This document shows positions 7,753 through 17,561 of a stretch of DNA of 64,000 bases, in pieces. The stretch lies in the NCBI RefSeq assembly GCF_036867195.1, contig NZ_JBAJII010000001.1, forward strand, positions 868,001-932,000. The letters are read 5' to 3'. How positions within the stretch are numbered: position 1 is the first letter of the stretch; every line of letters starts with the position of its first letter. A program made the translations under genes and the position numbers. This DNA comes from Arthrobacter sp. Soc17.1.1.1 (GTDB lineage Bacteria > Actinomycetota > Actinomycetes > Actinomycetales > Micrococcaceae). Under the pieces are notes generated by a model. That model ran no database searches. It was not told the origin of the DNA and was given only the letters and a program-made list of their open reading frames with translations.

Positions 7753-8646
7753 CTAGCGGATGCCGCTCCGCGCGAGGCCCTGCACGAAGTACTTCTGGAA
7801 CGCGAGGAACATGATGACGATCGGTGTGATGGAGAGCAGCGCGAGCGCCATGATGGCCCCGTAGTCGGCGCCGTACTGACCCTGCAGGTACAGCAGCCCG
7901 ATGGGCAGCGTGAACAGCTGGGCGTCCTTCAGCGCGATCAGCGGCCACGCGAAGTCGTTCCACTGGTACATCACCGTGAGCAGCACCAGCACGGCGATGA
8001 GCGGCTTGCAGAGGGGCAGGATGATCTGCAGGAAGATGCGCACCGTCCCCGCGCCGTCCATCCTGGCCGCTTCCAGGAGTTCGTCCGGGATGGCGATGAT
8101 GAACTGTCGGGCGAGGAAGATCCCGAAGGCGGACGCCGCCGACGGGAAGATGACGGCCCAGAACGTGCCGTAGATCCCGAGCTCGGTCACGAGGCGGAAC
8201 TGCGCCACCATCAGCACCTGGACGGGCACCATCATGGTGCTGAGGACCAGCAGGAAGACGAAGCCCTTGCCCCTGAAGTCGAGCTTCGCGAAGGCGTAGC
8301 CCGCGAGCAGGTTCACCGAGACGGTGAGCACCGTGATGATCGCGGTGACCACCACCGAATTGCCGAACCAGGTGGCCGCGGGGAAGGTGCCGAAGATGGT
8401 CCGGAAATTGTCGAGGGTCCATGCGGACGGCCAGAGCTGCAGCTCACGGCTCACGACGTCGGCGCTCGGGGAGAAGGCGATCGTGATCATCCAGTACAGC
8501 GGGAACATCATCACGAGACCCACGACGGCGGCGGTCACCAGCCGGGCGATCGCTGAGGCCCGCTGTGCGGGTGACACGCGCCGGACGCGGGGTGGAGGGC
8601 CTGCCGGGCCGGCGGGCCGCTCGCGGGTGGGAAGGGGATGTGCCAT
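7753..8646 (-). CDS. Carbohydrate ABC transporter permease (MalG type)
   Basis: A 297-residue inner-membrane permease with six predicted helices and the cytoplasmic EAA loop EAARMDGAGTVRIFLQIILP near residue 190, which couples to an ATPase. The Pro/Arg-rich N-terminal tail (to about residue 30) is cytoplasmic. It is the last gene of a three-gene importer operon that has no ATP-binding gene; such systems in actinobacteria usually share an MsiK-like ATPase encoded elsewhere. The sugar is unknown. Confidence 0.93.
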   Translation of the reverse strand: MAHPLPTRERPAGPAGPPPRVRRVSPAQRASAIARLVTAAVVGLVMMFPLYWMITIAFSPSADVVSRELQLWPSAWTLDNFRTIFGTFPAATWFGNSVVVTAIITVLTVSVNLLAGYAFAKLDFRGKGFVFLLVLSTMMVPVQVLMVAQFRLVTELGIYGTFWAVIFPSAASAFGIFLARQFIIAIPDELLEAARMDGAGTVRIFLQIILPLCKPLIAVLVLLTVMYQWNDFAWPLIALKDAQLFTLPIGLLYLQGQYGADYGAIMALALLSITPIVIMFLAFQKYFVQGLARSGIR

Positions 8647-8671
8647 GGGGATCCTGTCCTGTCCTGGAGGG

Positions 8672-9640
8672 CTAGCCGACGGTGTCGCGCGAGCGGTTGC
8701 CCCGCCACTGGATGGCCGTGAAGACGAGCGTGACCAGGAAGATCACGATCCCGATGGCTGCGGCGTAGCTCTGGTCACGGGTCACGAACCCGTTCTCGTA
8801 GGCGTAGGTGACGAGCACCGACGTCGACCGCCCGGGCCCGCCGCCCGTCATCACGAAGATGGTGTCGAAGACCTGGAACGAGTAGATGACGTCCATGATC
8901 AGCAGGAAGAACGTGGACGGTCCCACGAGCGGCACCGTGAGATAGCGGAACTGCTGCCACGAGCTCGCCCCCTCCAGCCGCGCGGCCTCGTAGAGTTCCG
9001 GCGAGATGCCCTGGAGCCCGGCGAGGTAGATGACCATGTTGAACCCCACCCGGATCCACAGGGTCACCAGGATGATCGAGGCGAAGGCCGCCGTGCCCTG
9101 CGACTGCCACGGGACGGTGGCGAGCCCGCCCTCCCGGAGCAGCTTGTTGATGATGCCCGTGGCCTCGTCGAACAGCAGGACGCCCATGAGGGCCGTCGCG
9201 ATGCCCGAGATGACCATGGGCAGGTAGATCAGCGTGCGGAACAGCTTCCGGCCGGGCAGCACCGAATTCATGAGGACGGCGAGCCCGAGCCCGAGGGCCA
9301 GGCTCAGGGGCACGGTGATCAGCGTGAACGCGGCCGTGTTGAGCGCCGACTGCCAGAACGTGGGATCCGTGACGAGTCGCCGGTAGTTCTCGAGGCCCAC
9401 CCAGCCGCTGGCCCCGAAGCCGCTGGACTCCTGGAAGCTGATGAGGAACGCCCAGCCCAGCGGGAGGAAGAGGAAGATACCGAGCAGGATCAGGTTGGGG
9501 CCGAGGAATCCGGCGGCAGCGCCCGTGGAGCGTTGCCGCCGCGAGGCCCTGCCGGGCTGCGCCGTGTAGGTGGCCGCCGGGGAGGGCGGTGGTGCGGTGC
9601 TGCCGGTCGACTCCTCGCGGGCCGAGGTGTCGGCGGACAT
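8672..9640 (-). CDS. Carbohydrate ABC transporter permease (MalF/UgpA type)
   Basis: A 322-residue membrane permease. After a Thr/Pro-rich tail of about 40 residues there are six helices and the EAA motif EAARLEGASSWQQFRYLTVP near residue 220. Its ATG overlaps the TGA of the binding-protein gene (ATGA at 9639-9642), a sign of translational coupling, and the second permease follows after 25 bases. Works as a heterodimer with that permease. Confidence 0.93.
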   Translation of the reverse strand: MSADTSAREESTGSTAPPPSPAATYTAQPGRASRRQRSTGAAAGFLGPNLILLGIFLFLPLGWAFLISFQESSGFGASGWVGLENYRRLVTDPTFWQSALNTAAFTLITVPLSLALGLGLAVLMNSVLPGRKLFRTLIYLPMVISGIATALMGVLLFDEATGIINKLLREGGLATVPWQSQGTAAFASIILVTLWIRVGFNMVIYLAGLQGISPELYEAARLEGASSWQQFRYLTVPLVGPSTFFLLIMDVIYSFQVFDTIFVMTGGGPGRSTSVLVTYAYENGFVTRDQSYAAAIGIVIFLVTLVFTAIQWRGNRSRDTVG

Positions 9641-10953
9641 CAGCCGGCTGCCTCGTCGACGGCCGCAGCGATGGTGGCGAGCGTCTGCTCGACGGGCTGG
9701 CCCTGGGTGAAGGCGGCCTCCAGCTGGTCCCGGAGCTTCGGGTTGATGGTCGCCATGGCCGGTGACGTGAGCTGCTGGACGTCACCCGGCTCCAGCGTGG
9801 TGGCCTGCTCCACGAAGATGCCGGCGATGTCGGGCCGCGTCTGGTAGTCCAGTTCCGTGCCGACGAGGCTGTTGAGGGTGGGCAGCTCCATGGCGCGGGC
9901 GCAGAAATCGGACATCTGGTCCGGCTGCGTCATGAACTTCAGGAACTCGGCCGCGAGCTCGGGGTTGCGCGCGTTCCTGGTGGCGACGAGGGCGTTGCCA
10001 CCGAGGTCGCAGGCGCCGCGCTCGTCGCGCGGGAGGTAGGTGGCGCCCCACTCGAAGCCCTGGATGTTCTCCTCGAGACCGGGCAGCACGAAGTTGCCCA
10101 CGAAGGCCATGGCCGTCGTGCCCGCGGAGAACGCGTCGTCGGCGTACGTGGAGGACTTCACGGAACTGCTGGGCGGCACGAGGCCGTCGGTGAAGAAGCC
10201 CTGCGTGAACTCGAGCGCCTTCCGGCCGGCGTCGGACTCGATGGCCGATCCGGTGAGGTCGTCGTTGAACAGGCGCCCGCCCGCCTGGAACAGCCAGCTC
10301 AGCCACCGCGTGGAGCCGCCGAGCTGCCAGTTGTACACGAAGGGGTAGAGGTCGTCGGGGAGGGAGCCGCGCAGCTTCTCCGCCACCTGCCGGAACTCGT
10401 CCCACGTCCAGGCGGACTCGAGGCTGTCAGGGACGGCCCCGATGCCTGCCTGCTCGAAGAGGTCCGTGCGGTACACGAGGGCCGAGGTGTCCGTCTGGTG
10501 GGGGACGCCGAAGGGCTTGCCGTCGAACTGCACCGCCTCCCACATCGACGGCAGGAACTCCTCGGCGGCCGCGGTGTCGAAGTAGTCGCTGAGGTCCAGG
10601 AGCTGGTCCTGGCTGCTGTAGGCGCCGATGGTGCCGTAGTCCACGCGGAAGAGGTCGGGGGCCGTGCCCGCCTGCAGCTGCGCATCGATGTTCTGGAAGA
10701 TCTGTTCGTAGGGGACGAGGTTGAGCTCCACCTTCGTGCCGGAGTTCGCGGCCTCGAAGGCGGCGATGCCGTTCCGGAACCCCTCCTCCTCGGCCGGGCT
10801 GCCCCATGTGGTGAAGGTGAGGGTGTCGGCGTCGCCGTCGCCGCCCCCTCCACCGTCGTTGCCACCTCCCGAGAATCCGGCGCAGCCGTTGAGTGCCGCC
10901 GCCGCTGCGAGGAAACCTGCGCCGCCGAGGATCTGCCGTCTGGAAATGGTCAT
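9640..10953 (-). CDS. Extracellular sugar-binding lipoprotein (ABC importer)
   Basis: A 437-residue family 1 solute-binding protein. The N-terminus combines a twin-Arg motif (SRRQILGG) with a lipobox ending at Cys24 (ALNGC), so it is likely Tat-exported and lipid-anchored; a Gly/Asp linker follows. Typical SBP_bac_1 segments are LTFTTWGSPAEEEGF, LQAGTAPDLFRVDYG, and the C-terminal EFLKFMTQPDQ. First gene of the importer operon. Ribosome site GGAAGG lies 8-10 bases before ATG 10953. No LacI-type regulator is adjacent. Confidence 0.93.
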   Translation of the reverse strand: MTISRRQILGGAGFLAAAAALNGCAGFSGGGNDGGGGGDGDADTLTFTTWGSPAEEEGFRNGIAAFEAANSGTKVELNLVPYEQIFQNIDAQLQAGTAPDLFRVDYGTIGAYSSQDQLLDLSDYFDTAAAEEFLPSMWEAVQFDGKPFGVPHQTDTSALVYRTDLFEQAGIGAVPDSLESAWTWDEFRQVAEKLRGSLPDDLYPFVYNWQLGGSTRWLSWLFQAGGRLFNDDLTGSAIESDAGRKALEFTQGFFTDGLVPPSSSVKSSTYADDAFSAGTTAMAFVGNFVLPGLEENIQGFEWGATYLPRDERGACDLGGNALVATRNARNPELAAEFLKFMTQPDQMSDFCARAMELPTLNSLVGTELDYQTRPDIAGIFVEQATTLEPGDVQQLTSPAMATINPKLRDQLEAAFTQGQPVEQTLATIAAAVDEAAG

Positions 10954-10982
10954 CGTTGTGCCTTCCGGGTCAGGGTGCTCAC

Positions 10983-10988
10983 AACGTA
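10983..10988 (-). promoter_or_regulatory. Candidate -10 (TACGTT) of the sugar importer operon
   Basis: TACGTT on the minus strand lies about 30 bases upstream of ATG 10953, leaving room for the ribosome site. No convincing -35 box was seen. Confidence 0.3.
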
Positions 10989-11059
10989 CAGCACGCCACC
11001 GACACGGCGAAGGGTCTTGCTACGCGGGGACGATCACGCTAGGGCTGCCGGCGCGGCGA

Positions 11060-12034
<975 letters not shown>

Positions 12035-12040
12035 GGTCCC

Positions 12041-12046
12041 ACTCTA
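12041..12046 (-). promoter_or_regulatory. -10 TAGAGT of a leaderless start (aldo/keto reductase)
   Basis: TAGAGT on the minus strand, then the 6 bases GGGACC, then ATG 12034. No ribosome site fits at the usual distance. Confidence 0.55.
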
Positions 12047-12221
12047 GTCAGGACCGCGCGGGGAGGGGGGAGGAGCGGGCGCCCAGTGAAGCCGTTCGCT
12101 ACCGTGGACGCCCGCGGGCGTGACCCTCACGGATCGGGCAGGGGGCTTCCCCCACGGAGCCCCTACCATGCCAGCAGCAACTGTAGCCGTGGACCGGTGG
12201 AAAACAAACCACTTGACCGGT

Positions 12222-12860
12222 TTATTGCGGCCGGAGGAAGAGCTCCACCAGGTGCGGCACCTGCTCCTGCCGATCGGCGGCCATGACGCCGGGCAGCAAC
12301 ATCCGCCACAGGTCGCCGAGGCGTTCCAGCACGTCCTGCCGGTTCGTCAGGATGCCGGACACCATCTGCACGCCCGTGTAGGAACCCACGACCAGGCGGG
12401 CGAACCCCTCCGCATCGAGGTCCCGGCGCAGGTCGCCGTCGTCCTGCGCCGCGCGCGCGAGCTCCGCGAAGCGCGTCGACCAGTCCAGGTAGGGCTGCCG
12501 GACGTCCTGCCCGAAGGCCGACGCCTCGAAGGTCAGGCGGATGCCGGCGCGCATCAGCGGGTGCTCGATGAGCTGCAGCGTGAACGCGCGGCAGACGAGG
12601 ACGATGGTCTCCAGCGCCGGCCGGCCCAGTGCCTGGACGCGCACTCCCTCGGCCGAGGCCATCGCGTGCTGCTCCTCGATGACGGCGACGGCGAGGTCCT
12701 CCTTCGCGGGGAAGTGGAAGTACAGCGCGCCCTTGGTGACGCCGGCCCCGGTGGCGACGGCGGCCAGGGCTGTGCCGCCGTAGCCCTGCTCCTCGAAGAT
12801 GCGGGCGGCGGCTCCGATAATCGCGGTGCGCGTGGACCGCGCGCGCTCCTGCTGCACCAT
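12222..12860 (-). CDS. TetR family regulator, gamma-butyrolactone-receptor-like
   Basis: A 212-residue TetR/AcrR protein. Its N-terminus VQQERARSTRTAIIGAA and the recognition-helix region GVTKGALYFHFPAKEDLA closely resemble the ArpA/ScbR butyrolactone receptors; the ligand domain follows (RAGIRLTFEASAFG, GVQMVSGI). ATG 12860 is preferred over an in-frame TTG at 12917 because the family's conserved start aligns there. It is divergent from the AI-2E family gene with about 99 bases between starts. Which gene it controls is unknown; no butyrolactone synthase (AfsA-like) gene is in the window. Confidence 0.85.
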   Translation of the reverse strand: MVQQERARSTRTAIIGAAARIFEEQGYGGTALAAVATGAGVTKGALYFHFPAKEDLAVAVIEEQHAMASAEGVRVQALGRPALETIVLVCRAFTLQLIEHPLMRAGIRLTFEASAFGQDVRQPYLDWSTRFAELARAAQDDGDLRRDLDAEGFARLVVGSYTGVQMVSGILTNRQDVLERLGDLWRMLLPGVMAADRQEQVPHLVELFLRPQ

Positions 12861-12959
12861 CAGGTGCCGCCGGATCCGGATGCTCGGGTCATGCTCCAAT
12901 TGTCCGCCCGGTGGCAAGAGGCACAGCGCATGTCGCGCCGGCTGGGGGAGGATGGCTAC

Positions 12960-14270
12960 GTGACACGCTCAGGATCCGGCGACCCGGACGATCAGACACC
13001 CGCCCCGCGCCGGCCCCTGCGGCGGCGGAGGCCGCCGGCCCCGGCCCCGGAGCCGCACGGCTCCTCCGTGGCCCGGCGGTTCCGCCCGCACGCGTTCGCC
13101 GACGGCCTGCGGGTCAGCGCGGCGTGGACGGCCCGGAGCATCATCGTCCTCGCCGGCCTCGTCATCCTCTGGTACCTGACGCGGGCGCTGTGGTCGATCG
13201 TGCTGCCGACGCTGTTCGCGCTGCTCCTCGCCTCGGTCCTGTGGCCCGTCAACCGGTTCCTGCGCCGCGGCCTGCCCAAGGTCCTCGCCGCCCTCGCCAC
13301 GCTGCTCGGGTTCATCGGCGTGGTGGTGGGGATCGGCGCACTGACCGTGCCCGCCATCGCGAGCGGCATCACCGACCTCTCCACCCTGGCCCGGGACAAC
13401 ATCGCGGACCTCGCCGCCTTCGTGGCCCGCCCGCCGCTCAACCTCGACGCGACGAACCTCGACGGCATCGTGGACACCGCCCTGGCCCAGCTGCAGGCGA
13501 ACGTGGGGAACATCGTCAGCGGGATCACGGCCGGCCTCGGCGAGGTGACCTCGGCCACCGTCGTCGTGCTGCTGGCACTCGTGTTCACGTTCTTCTGCCT
13601 CAAGGACGGCGACCGCTTCATGCCGTGGGCGTCCCGCTGGACCAACTCCGCCGCCTACGGCCACGCGTCGATGATCGCGAGCGGCACCTGGCGGACGCTC
13701 TCCTCCTACATCTTCGCGCAGGCCACCGTCGCGCTCGTGGACGCCGTGTTCATCGGCCTGGGCCTCGTGCTGCTGGACATCCCGCTCGCCGTCCCGCTGG
13801 CCGTGCTCGTGTTCTTCTCCGCGTTCGTGCCGGTGGTCGGAGCCATCGTCTCCGGACTCGTGGCCACCCTCGTGGCGTTCCTGGCCTACGGCTGGGTGAC
13901 GGCCCTGATCGTGCTCGGCCTGGTGATCCTCGTGCAGCAGCTCGAGAGCAACTTCATCCAGCCGCTCCTGGTGGGCCGCACGCTCGAGATCCATCCCGCC
14001 GTCGTCCTGGCCTCCGTCACCGCGGGCGGCACCCTCTTCGGCATCATCGGCGCGTTCCTCGCCGTGCCCACCACGGCCGTGGCGATCGTGGTCCTGCGGT
14101 ACCTGCGCGACCTCTCCATCGAGAACCGCCCGGAGACCGGCGTGGCGTCCGGCGACCCCGACGCCGTGCCTGCCCACGCCTCGCCCGCCACGCGCGGGGG
14201 CGGGTCGGCCGAGGACACGCCGGCCGAGCCCGGGCCCGTCGGGCACCGATCGGAGCAGCCCGGTGACTAG
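12960..14270 (+). CDS. AI-2E family transporter (TqsA/PerM-like)
   Basis: A 436-residue membrane protein. After a basic, Pro-rich cytoplasmic tail (about 50 residues) there are about eight helices with the usual long central loop (GITDLSTLARDNIADLAAF). Family hallmarks are LLALVFTFFCLKDGDR, SYIFAQATVALVDAVFIGLG and QQLESNFIQPLLVGRTLEIHP. Members export small molecules or work as ion antiporters; AI-2 itself is not shown here. GTG 12960 is chosen because GGGGGAGGAT (12944-12952 region) lies 8 bases upstream, against a weak ATG at 12930. Overlaps the next gene by 8 bases. Confidence 0.9.
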   Translation: MTRSGSGDPDDQTPAPRRPLRRRRPPAPAPEPHGSSVARRFRPHAFADGLRVSAAWTARSIIVLAGLVILWYLTRALWSIVLPTLFALLLASVLWPVNRFLRRGLPKVLAALATLLGFIGVVVGIGALTVPAIASGITDLSTLARDNIADLAAFVARPPLNLDATNLDGIVDTALAQLQANVGNIVSGITAGLGEVTSATVVVLLALVFTFFCLKDGDRFMPWASRWTNSAAYGHASMIASGTWRTLSSYIFAQATVALVDAVFIGLGLVLLDIPLAVPLAVLVFFSAFVPVVGAIVSGLVATLVAFLAYGWVTALIVLGLVILVQQLESNFIQPLLVGRTLEIHPAVVLASVTAGGTLFGIIGAFLAVPTTAVAIVVLRYLRDLSIENRPETGVASGDPDAVPAHASPATRGGGSAEDTPAEPGPVGHRSEQPGD

Positions 14271-15234
14271 GCGTCCCGTGATCGCCGTGCTGGAGGGCGG
14301 GCGCCCCGTGCGGGGGCTCGAACGCGTCGCCGGGCTCGCCGACGTGCGCGTCACCGGGGCGAACGGCCTCGCCCGGGCGCTCGACGGCGCCGACGTGCTG
14401 TACCTCTGGGACTACTTCTCCGGCGCCCTGCCCGCCGCCTGGCATGCCGCCGGGTCCCTGCGCTGGCTCCACGTGGCGGCGGCCGGCGTGGACAAGCTCC
14501 TGTTCCCCGGGCTGGTGGCCTCCGACGTCGTCGTGACCAACGCGCACGGCGTCTTCGACCAGCCGATGGCCGAGTACGTGCTGGGCGCCATGCTGCACGC
14601 CGCGAAGGGCTTCGGCCCCCTGCGCGACGCCCAGCGCGAGGCGCGGTGGGCGTGGCGCGAGGGGCGCAACATCGCCGGCAGCCGGGCGCTCGTGGTGGGG
14701 ACGGGCAGTATCGGCCGCGCCACCGCCCGGCTGCTGCGGGCCGTCGGCGTGCGCGTCGAGGGTGCGGGACGGACCGCGAGGGAGCACGACGACGATTTCG
14801 GCCGCGTGCACGCGACGACGGACCTCGCGGCCGTGGTCGGGGCGTTCGACTACGTGATCCTCGTGGCACCGCTGACGCCGGCCACCGAGAACCTCGTGAG
14901 CGCGGAGGTCGTCGCCGCCCTGAAGCCCACCGCCGTCCTCATCAACGCAGGGCGCGGCCGGCTCGTGGACGAGGGCGCCCTCGTAACCCGGCTGAGCGCC
15001 GGGACCCTCGCCGGCGCGGTGCTCGACACGTTCGCCGTCGAGCCCCTGCCGCAGGACAGCCCGCTGTGGTCGCTGCCCTCGGTGCTCGTGACCCCGCACA
15101 TGGCGAGCAACGCCGACTCCTGGCTCGATGACCTCGCGGCGCAGTTCGAGCGGAACCTCCTGCTCTGGCTGGACGGGCGGCCGCTGCCCGGCGTCGTCGA
15201 CAAGGCGCTCGGCTACGTGCCCTCGGCGGGCTGA
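14263..15234 (+). CDS. D-isomer 2-hydroxyacid dehydrogenase family protein
   Basis: A 323-residue NAD(P)-dependent dehydrogenase. NAD-binding VVGTGSIGRATARLL lies in the middle, and the catalytic residues are visible as Arg231 (NAGRGRLVDE), Glu260 (DTFAVEPLP) and His279 (TPHMASN). Substrate is probably a glyoxylate- or hydroxypyruvate-type 2-keto acid, but the sequence does not decide it. GTG 14263 overlaps the end of the AI-2E family gene, with GGAG 7 bases upstream, so the two are probably translated together. Confidence 0.92.
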   Translation: MTRRPVIAVLEGGRPVRGLERVAGLADVRVTGANGLARALDGADVLYLWDYFSGALPAAWHAAGSLRWLHVAAAGVDKLLFPGLVASDVVVTNAHGVFDQPMAEYVLGAMLHAAKGFGPLRDAQREARWAWREGRNIAGSRALVVGTGSIGRATARLLRAVGVRVEGAGRTAREHDDDFGRVHATTDLAAVVGAFDYVILVAPLTPATENLVSAEVVAALKPTAVLINAGRGRLVDEGALVTRLSAGTLAGAVLDTFAVEPLPQDSPLWSLPSVLVTPHMASNADSWLDDLAAQFERNLLLWLDGRPLPGVVDKALGYVPSAG

Positions 15235-15329
15235 TCGGCCGGCGGACCCTGGCGTCGGGGATTGGCGCGCGCCGCGCGGCGGGTGAGACGATGGCGGCTG
15301 CCGCCACCCAGACCGACCAGGAGCCACCC

Positions 15330-16583
15330 GTGCGCATCCGCCTCCTCCGACCGGAGATCCGCAACAGCGCCCGCTCGGTCTGGCTGTACTTCGGCCTCAT
15401 CCACCTCGGGTTCCTCGCCCGGCTGCTGCCCTTCATCCTCGGCGGAGGAGTGCTCAGCGACATCCGCTTCTACCGCGAGTGGGCCTACCTCGCGCTCGAC
15501 GACGGCACCTGGCAGGGCATCGACACGGCGTGGGTGTACCCCGTCGGGGCGCTCGCGCCGATGGTCGCCGCCACGGTGTTCGGCCCCTACCTCTACCAGC
15601 TCGCCTGGTTCGTGCTGTTCGCCGGCCTCAACGCCCTCGGCACGGCCGCCCTCCTCCGGCGGGGCACCGCGTTGTCGTCCACGGCCGCCTACTGGTGGCT
15701 GAGCGCGACGGCGCTGCTCGGGCCGGTCGCGGTCGGCAGGATCGACGGCCTGACGGCACCCATGGTCGTCACCGCGCTGCTCCTGGTCGCCGCGCGTCCG
15801 TTCCTCGCATCGCTCCTGCTCAGCGCCGCCACCTGGATGAAGGTGTGGCCCGCCGCCGTCGTGCTCGCGGCGCTCGTCGTGGTCCGGCACGGACGGCTGC
15901 GCATCCTCGGCGCAGGGATCGCGCTGACGGCCGGCATCGCCGCCGTCGTCGCGTTGTTCGGCGACGTCCGCAACCTCACCGGTTTCCTCAGCGCGCAGGG
16001 CGCCCGCGGCATGCAGCTCGAGGCGCCGCTCAGCACGCCCGGCGTGTGGCAGGCGATCACGGGGACCTCGGGCGCCTACTTCTTCGAGGACGAGGTCATC
16101 AACACCATGGAGGTCCGGGGCGCGCTGAGCGGGTTCGTCGGGGACCTCATGACCCCGCTGCTCGCCCTCACCGTCGTCCTCGTCGCCGCGTTCCTGGCCA
16201 TCGCGCTGCACCGCGGTGCCCGGGCGGACTCCCTGCTCGCCACCGGGTCGCTGGCGCTCGTGAGCACCCTCGTGGTCTTCAACAAGGTGGGCTCCCCGCA
16301 GTTCATGCTGTGGATCACGGCCGTGATCGCCGCGGGGCTGGTCCTCGACCGCGCCGCCGAGTGGCGCTACCCGGCGATCGCGATGCTCGGCTGCGCGGCC
16401 CTCACCACGCTCGTGTACCCCGTGTTCTACGACGCCCTGCGCTACGAGCTCAACCCCGCCGTCGCCGTCCTGCTCACGCTCCGGAACCTGCTCGTGGTGA
16501 GCATCCTCGTCTGGTCCCTCGTGCGCCTCGGACGCCTGACCGCCCGCGCCCGCATCCCCGCCGCCGCGACTACGGGTGCCTGA
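15330..16583 (+). CDS. Membrane glycosyltransferase-like protein (GT87/DUF2029 type)
   Basis: A 417-residue protein with about ten membrane helices. Residues 30-60 (GGGVLSDIRFYREWAY) hold an Asp and Tyr-Arg-Glu in the first outer loop as in polyprenyl-phosphate-mannose-dependent GT-C enzymes, and PVAVGRIDGLTAP and ATWMKVWP recall the GT87 family. Expected role: adding sugars to a lipid or wall polymer outside the membrane. GTG 15330 is taken because AGGAG (15319-15323) lies 6 bases before it; an in-frame ATG at 15291 would add 13 residues. The 3' end overlaps the converging SDR gene by 14 bases. Confidence 0.75.
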   Translation: MRIRLLRPEIRNSARSVWLYFGLIHLGFLARLLPFILGGGVLSDIRFYREWAYLALDDGTWQGIDTAWVYPVGALAPMVAATVFGPYLYQLAWFVLFAGLNALGTAALLRRGTALSSTAAYWWLSATALLGPVAVGRIDGLTAPMVVTALLLVAARPFLASLLLSAATWMKVWPAAVVLAALVVVRHGRLRILGAGIALTAGIAAVVALFGDVRNLTGFLSAQGARGMQLEAPLSTPGVWQAITGTSGAYFFEDEVINTMEVRGALSGFVGDLMTPLLALTVVLVAAFLAIALHRGARADSLLATGSLALVSTLVVFNKVGSPQFMLWITAVIAAGLVLDRAAEWRYPAIAMLGCAALTTLVYPVFYDALRYELNPAVAVLLTLRNLLVVSILVWSLVRLGRLTARARIPAAATTGA

Positions 16584-17415
16584 CGCCCTGCCCCGCAAGG
16601 ACGGCCCGGTAGCCCTCCCGGTACGTCGGGTAGGTGAAGGAGAACCCCGTGGAGCGCAGCAGCCCGCTGTCCACGCGGCGCGCACCACCGCGGGTGGGCG
16701 CTGATCCGCCGCGGGGCGGCTCCGGCAGGCCGAGCTCGGCGGCGATGAACCGCAGCACCTCCCCGAGGTCCACGGGCAGCTCGTCGCTGCCGAGGTAGAC
16801 GGGCGCGGGCTCGGCGACCTCCGTGACGAGATGCACGATCGCCCCGGCGGCGTCGTCCCGGTGGATCCGGTTGGTCCACTGCGGTTCCGCCGGCAGCACG
16901 GCCGACCCGCTGGTCACCTGGTCGATCAGGCGCGTCCGGCCGGGCCCGTAGATCCCCGAGAGCCGGAGGACCGTCCCGCGGTCCGACCGGTCCAGGAGCA
17001 CCTGCTCGGCCTCGCGCACGAGCCGCGCCGTCGGCGCCGTGCTCTGCGCGGGTGAGTCCTCCGTGACGAAGCCGCCGTCGAAGTCCCCGTACACCGCCGT
17101 GGAGGAGACGAAGAGGATGCGCCGCGGCGAGACGCCGTCGCGCTCGAGGGCGTCCAGCACGTTGGCCGTCGCGTCCACGTAGGCGCTGCGGTAGGCGGCC
17201 TCGGTGCGCTCGCCGGCCGCCGTGGCGATGACGACGACGTCGGTGTCCTCCGGGACGGGCGGCAGCGGCCCGGTCAGGTCCGCTGCCACGCCCTCGATCG
17301 CCCGGGGGAGCCGGTCGGGGGAGCGGCGCCAGCCGACCACCCGCGTGCCGGCGGCGGCGAGCCGCAGCCCCACCTCGGTCCCGAGATCCCCGCAGCCCGC
17401 TATCAGCACCGTCAT
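16570..17415 (-). CDS. NAD-dependent epimerase/dehydratase family protein (YeeZ-like)
   Basis: A 281-residue extended SDR-type Rossmann protein. It begins with MTVLIAGCGDLGTEVG, an NAD(P)-binding loop, and has FVSSTAVYGDFDGG and LRLSGIYGPGR. The usual catalytic Tyr-xxx-Lys is not present where expected (the segment reads TARLVREAEQ), as in YeeZ-type relatives, so it may bind nucleotide without acting as a normal epimerase. Start ATG 17415 follows GGGAGGG by about 9 bases. Confidence 0.85.
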   Translation of the reverse strand: MTVLIAGCGDLGTEVGLRLAAAGTRVVGWRRSPDRLPRAIEGVAADLTGPLPPVPEDTDVVVIATAAGERTEAAYRSAYVDATANVLDALERDGVSPRRILFVSSTAVYGDFDGGFVTEDSPAQSTAPTARLVREAEQVLLDRSDRGTVLRLSGIYGPGRTRLIDQVTSGSAVLPAEPQWTNRIHRDDAAGAIVHLVTEVAEPAPVYLGSDELPVDLGEVLRFIAAELGLPEPPRGGSAPTRGGARRVDSGLLRSTGFSFTYPTYREGYRAVLAGQGVRHP

Positions 17416-17459
17416 CGATCCAGCCCTCCCGCTCGCCGGCCCGGGCGGCCGCGCACGTC

Positions 17460-17468
17460 GCCAGTCTA
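17460..17468 (-). promoter_or_regulatory. -10 region TAGACTGGC (epimerase-like gene)
   Basis: TAGACT with GG right after it, about 45 bases upstream of ATG 17415 on the minus strand. The same nonamer is found facing the other way at 17506-17514. Confidence 0.5.
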
Positions 17469-17505
17469 GGGTGCCGGCCCCGGCCGGCCTCCCAGCCGCC
17501 GGCCG

Positions 17506-17514
17506 TAGACTGGC
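17506..17514 (+). promoter_or_regulatory. -10 region TAGACTGGC (SRPBCC gene)
   Basis: TAGACT lies about 50 bases upstream of GTG 17562. It is the inverted copy of 17460-17468; purH has the related TATAGACTGG. Confidence 0.5.
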
Positions 17515-17561
17515 CGCAGCGTGCCGGGAGTGCCGGGCGGAGGAGCGAGCGAGGGGGATAC

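Noticed and set aside
12191..12221. Two ACCGGT palindromes around an AT-rich centre after the TetR gene, possible terminator or operator
   Set aside because: The stem is only 6 bp with a long loop or needs a 5-base bulge; too weak to call either way.
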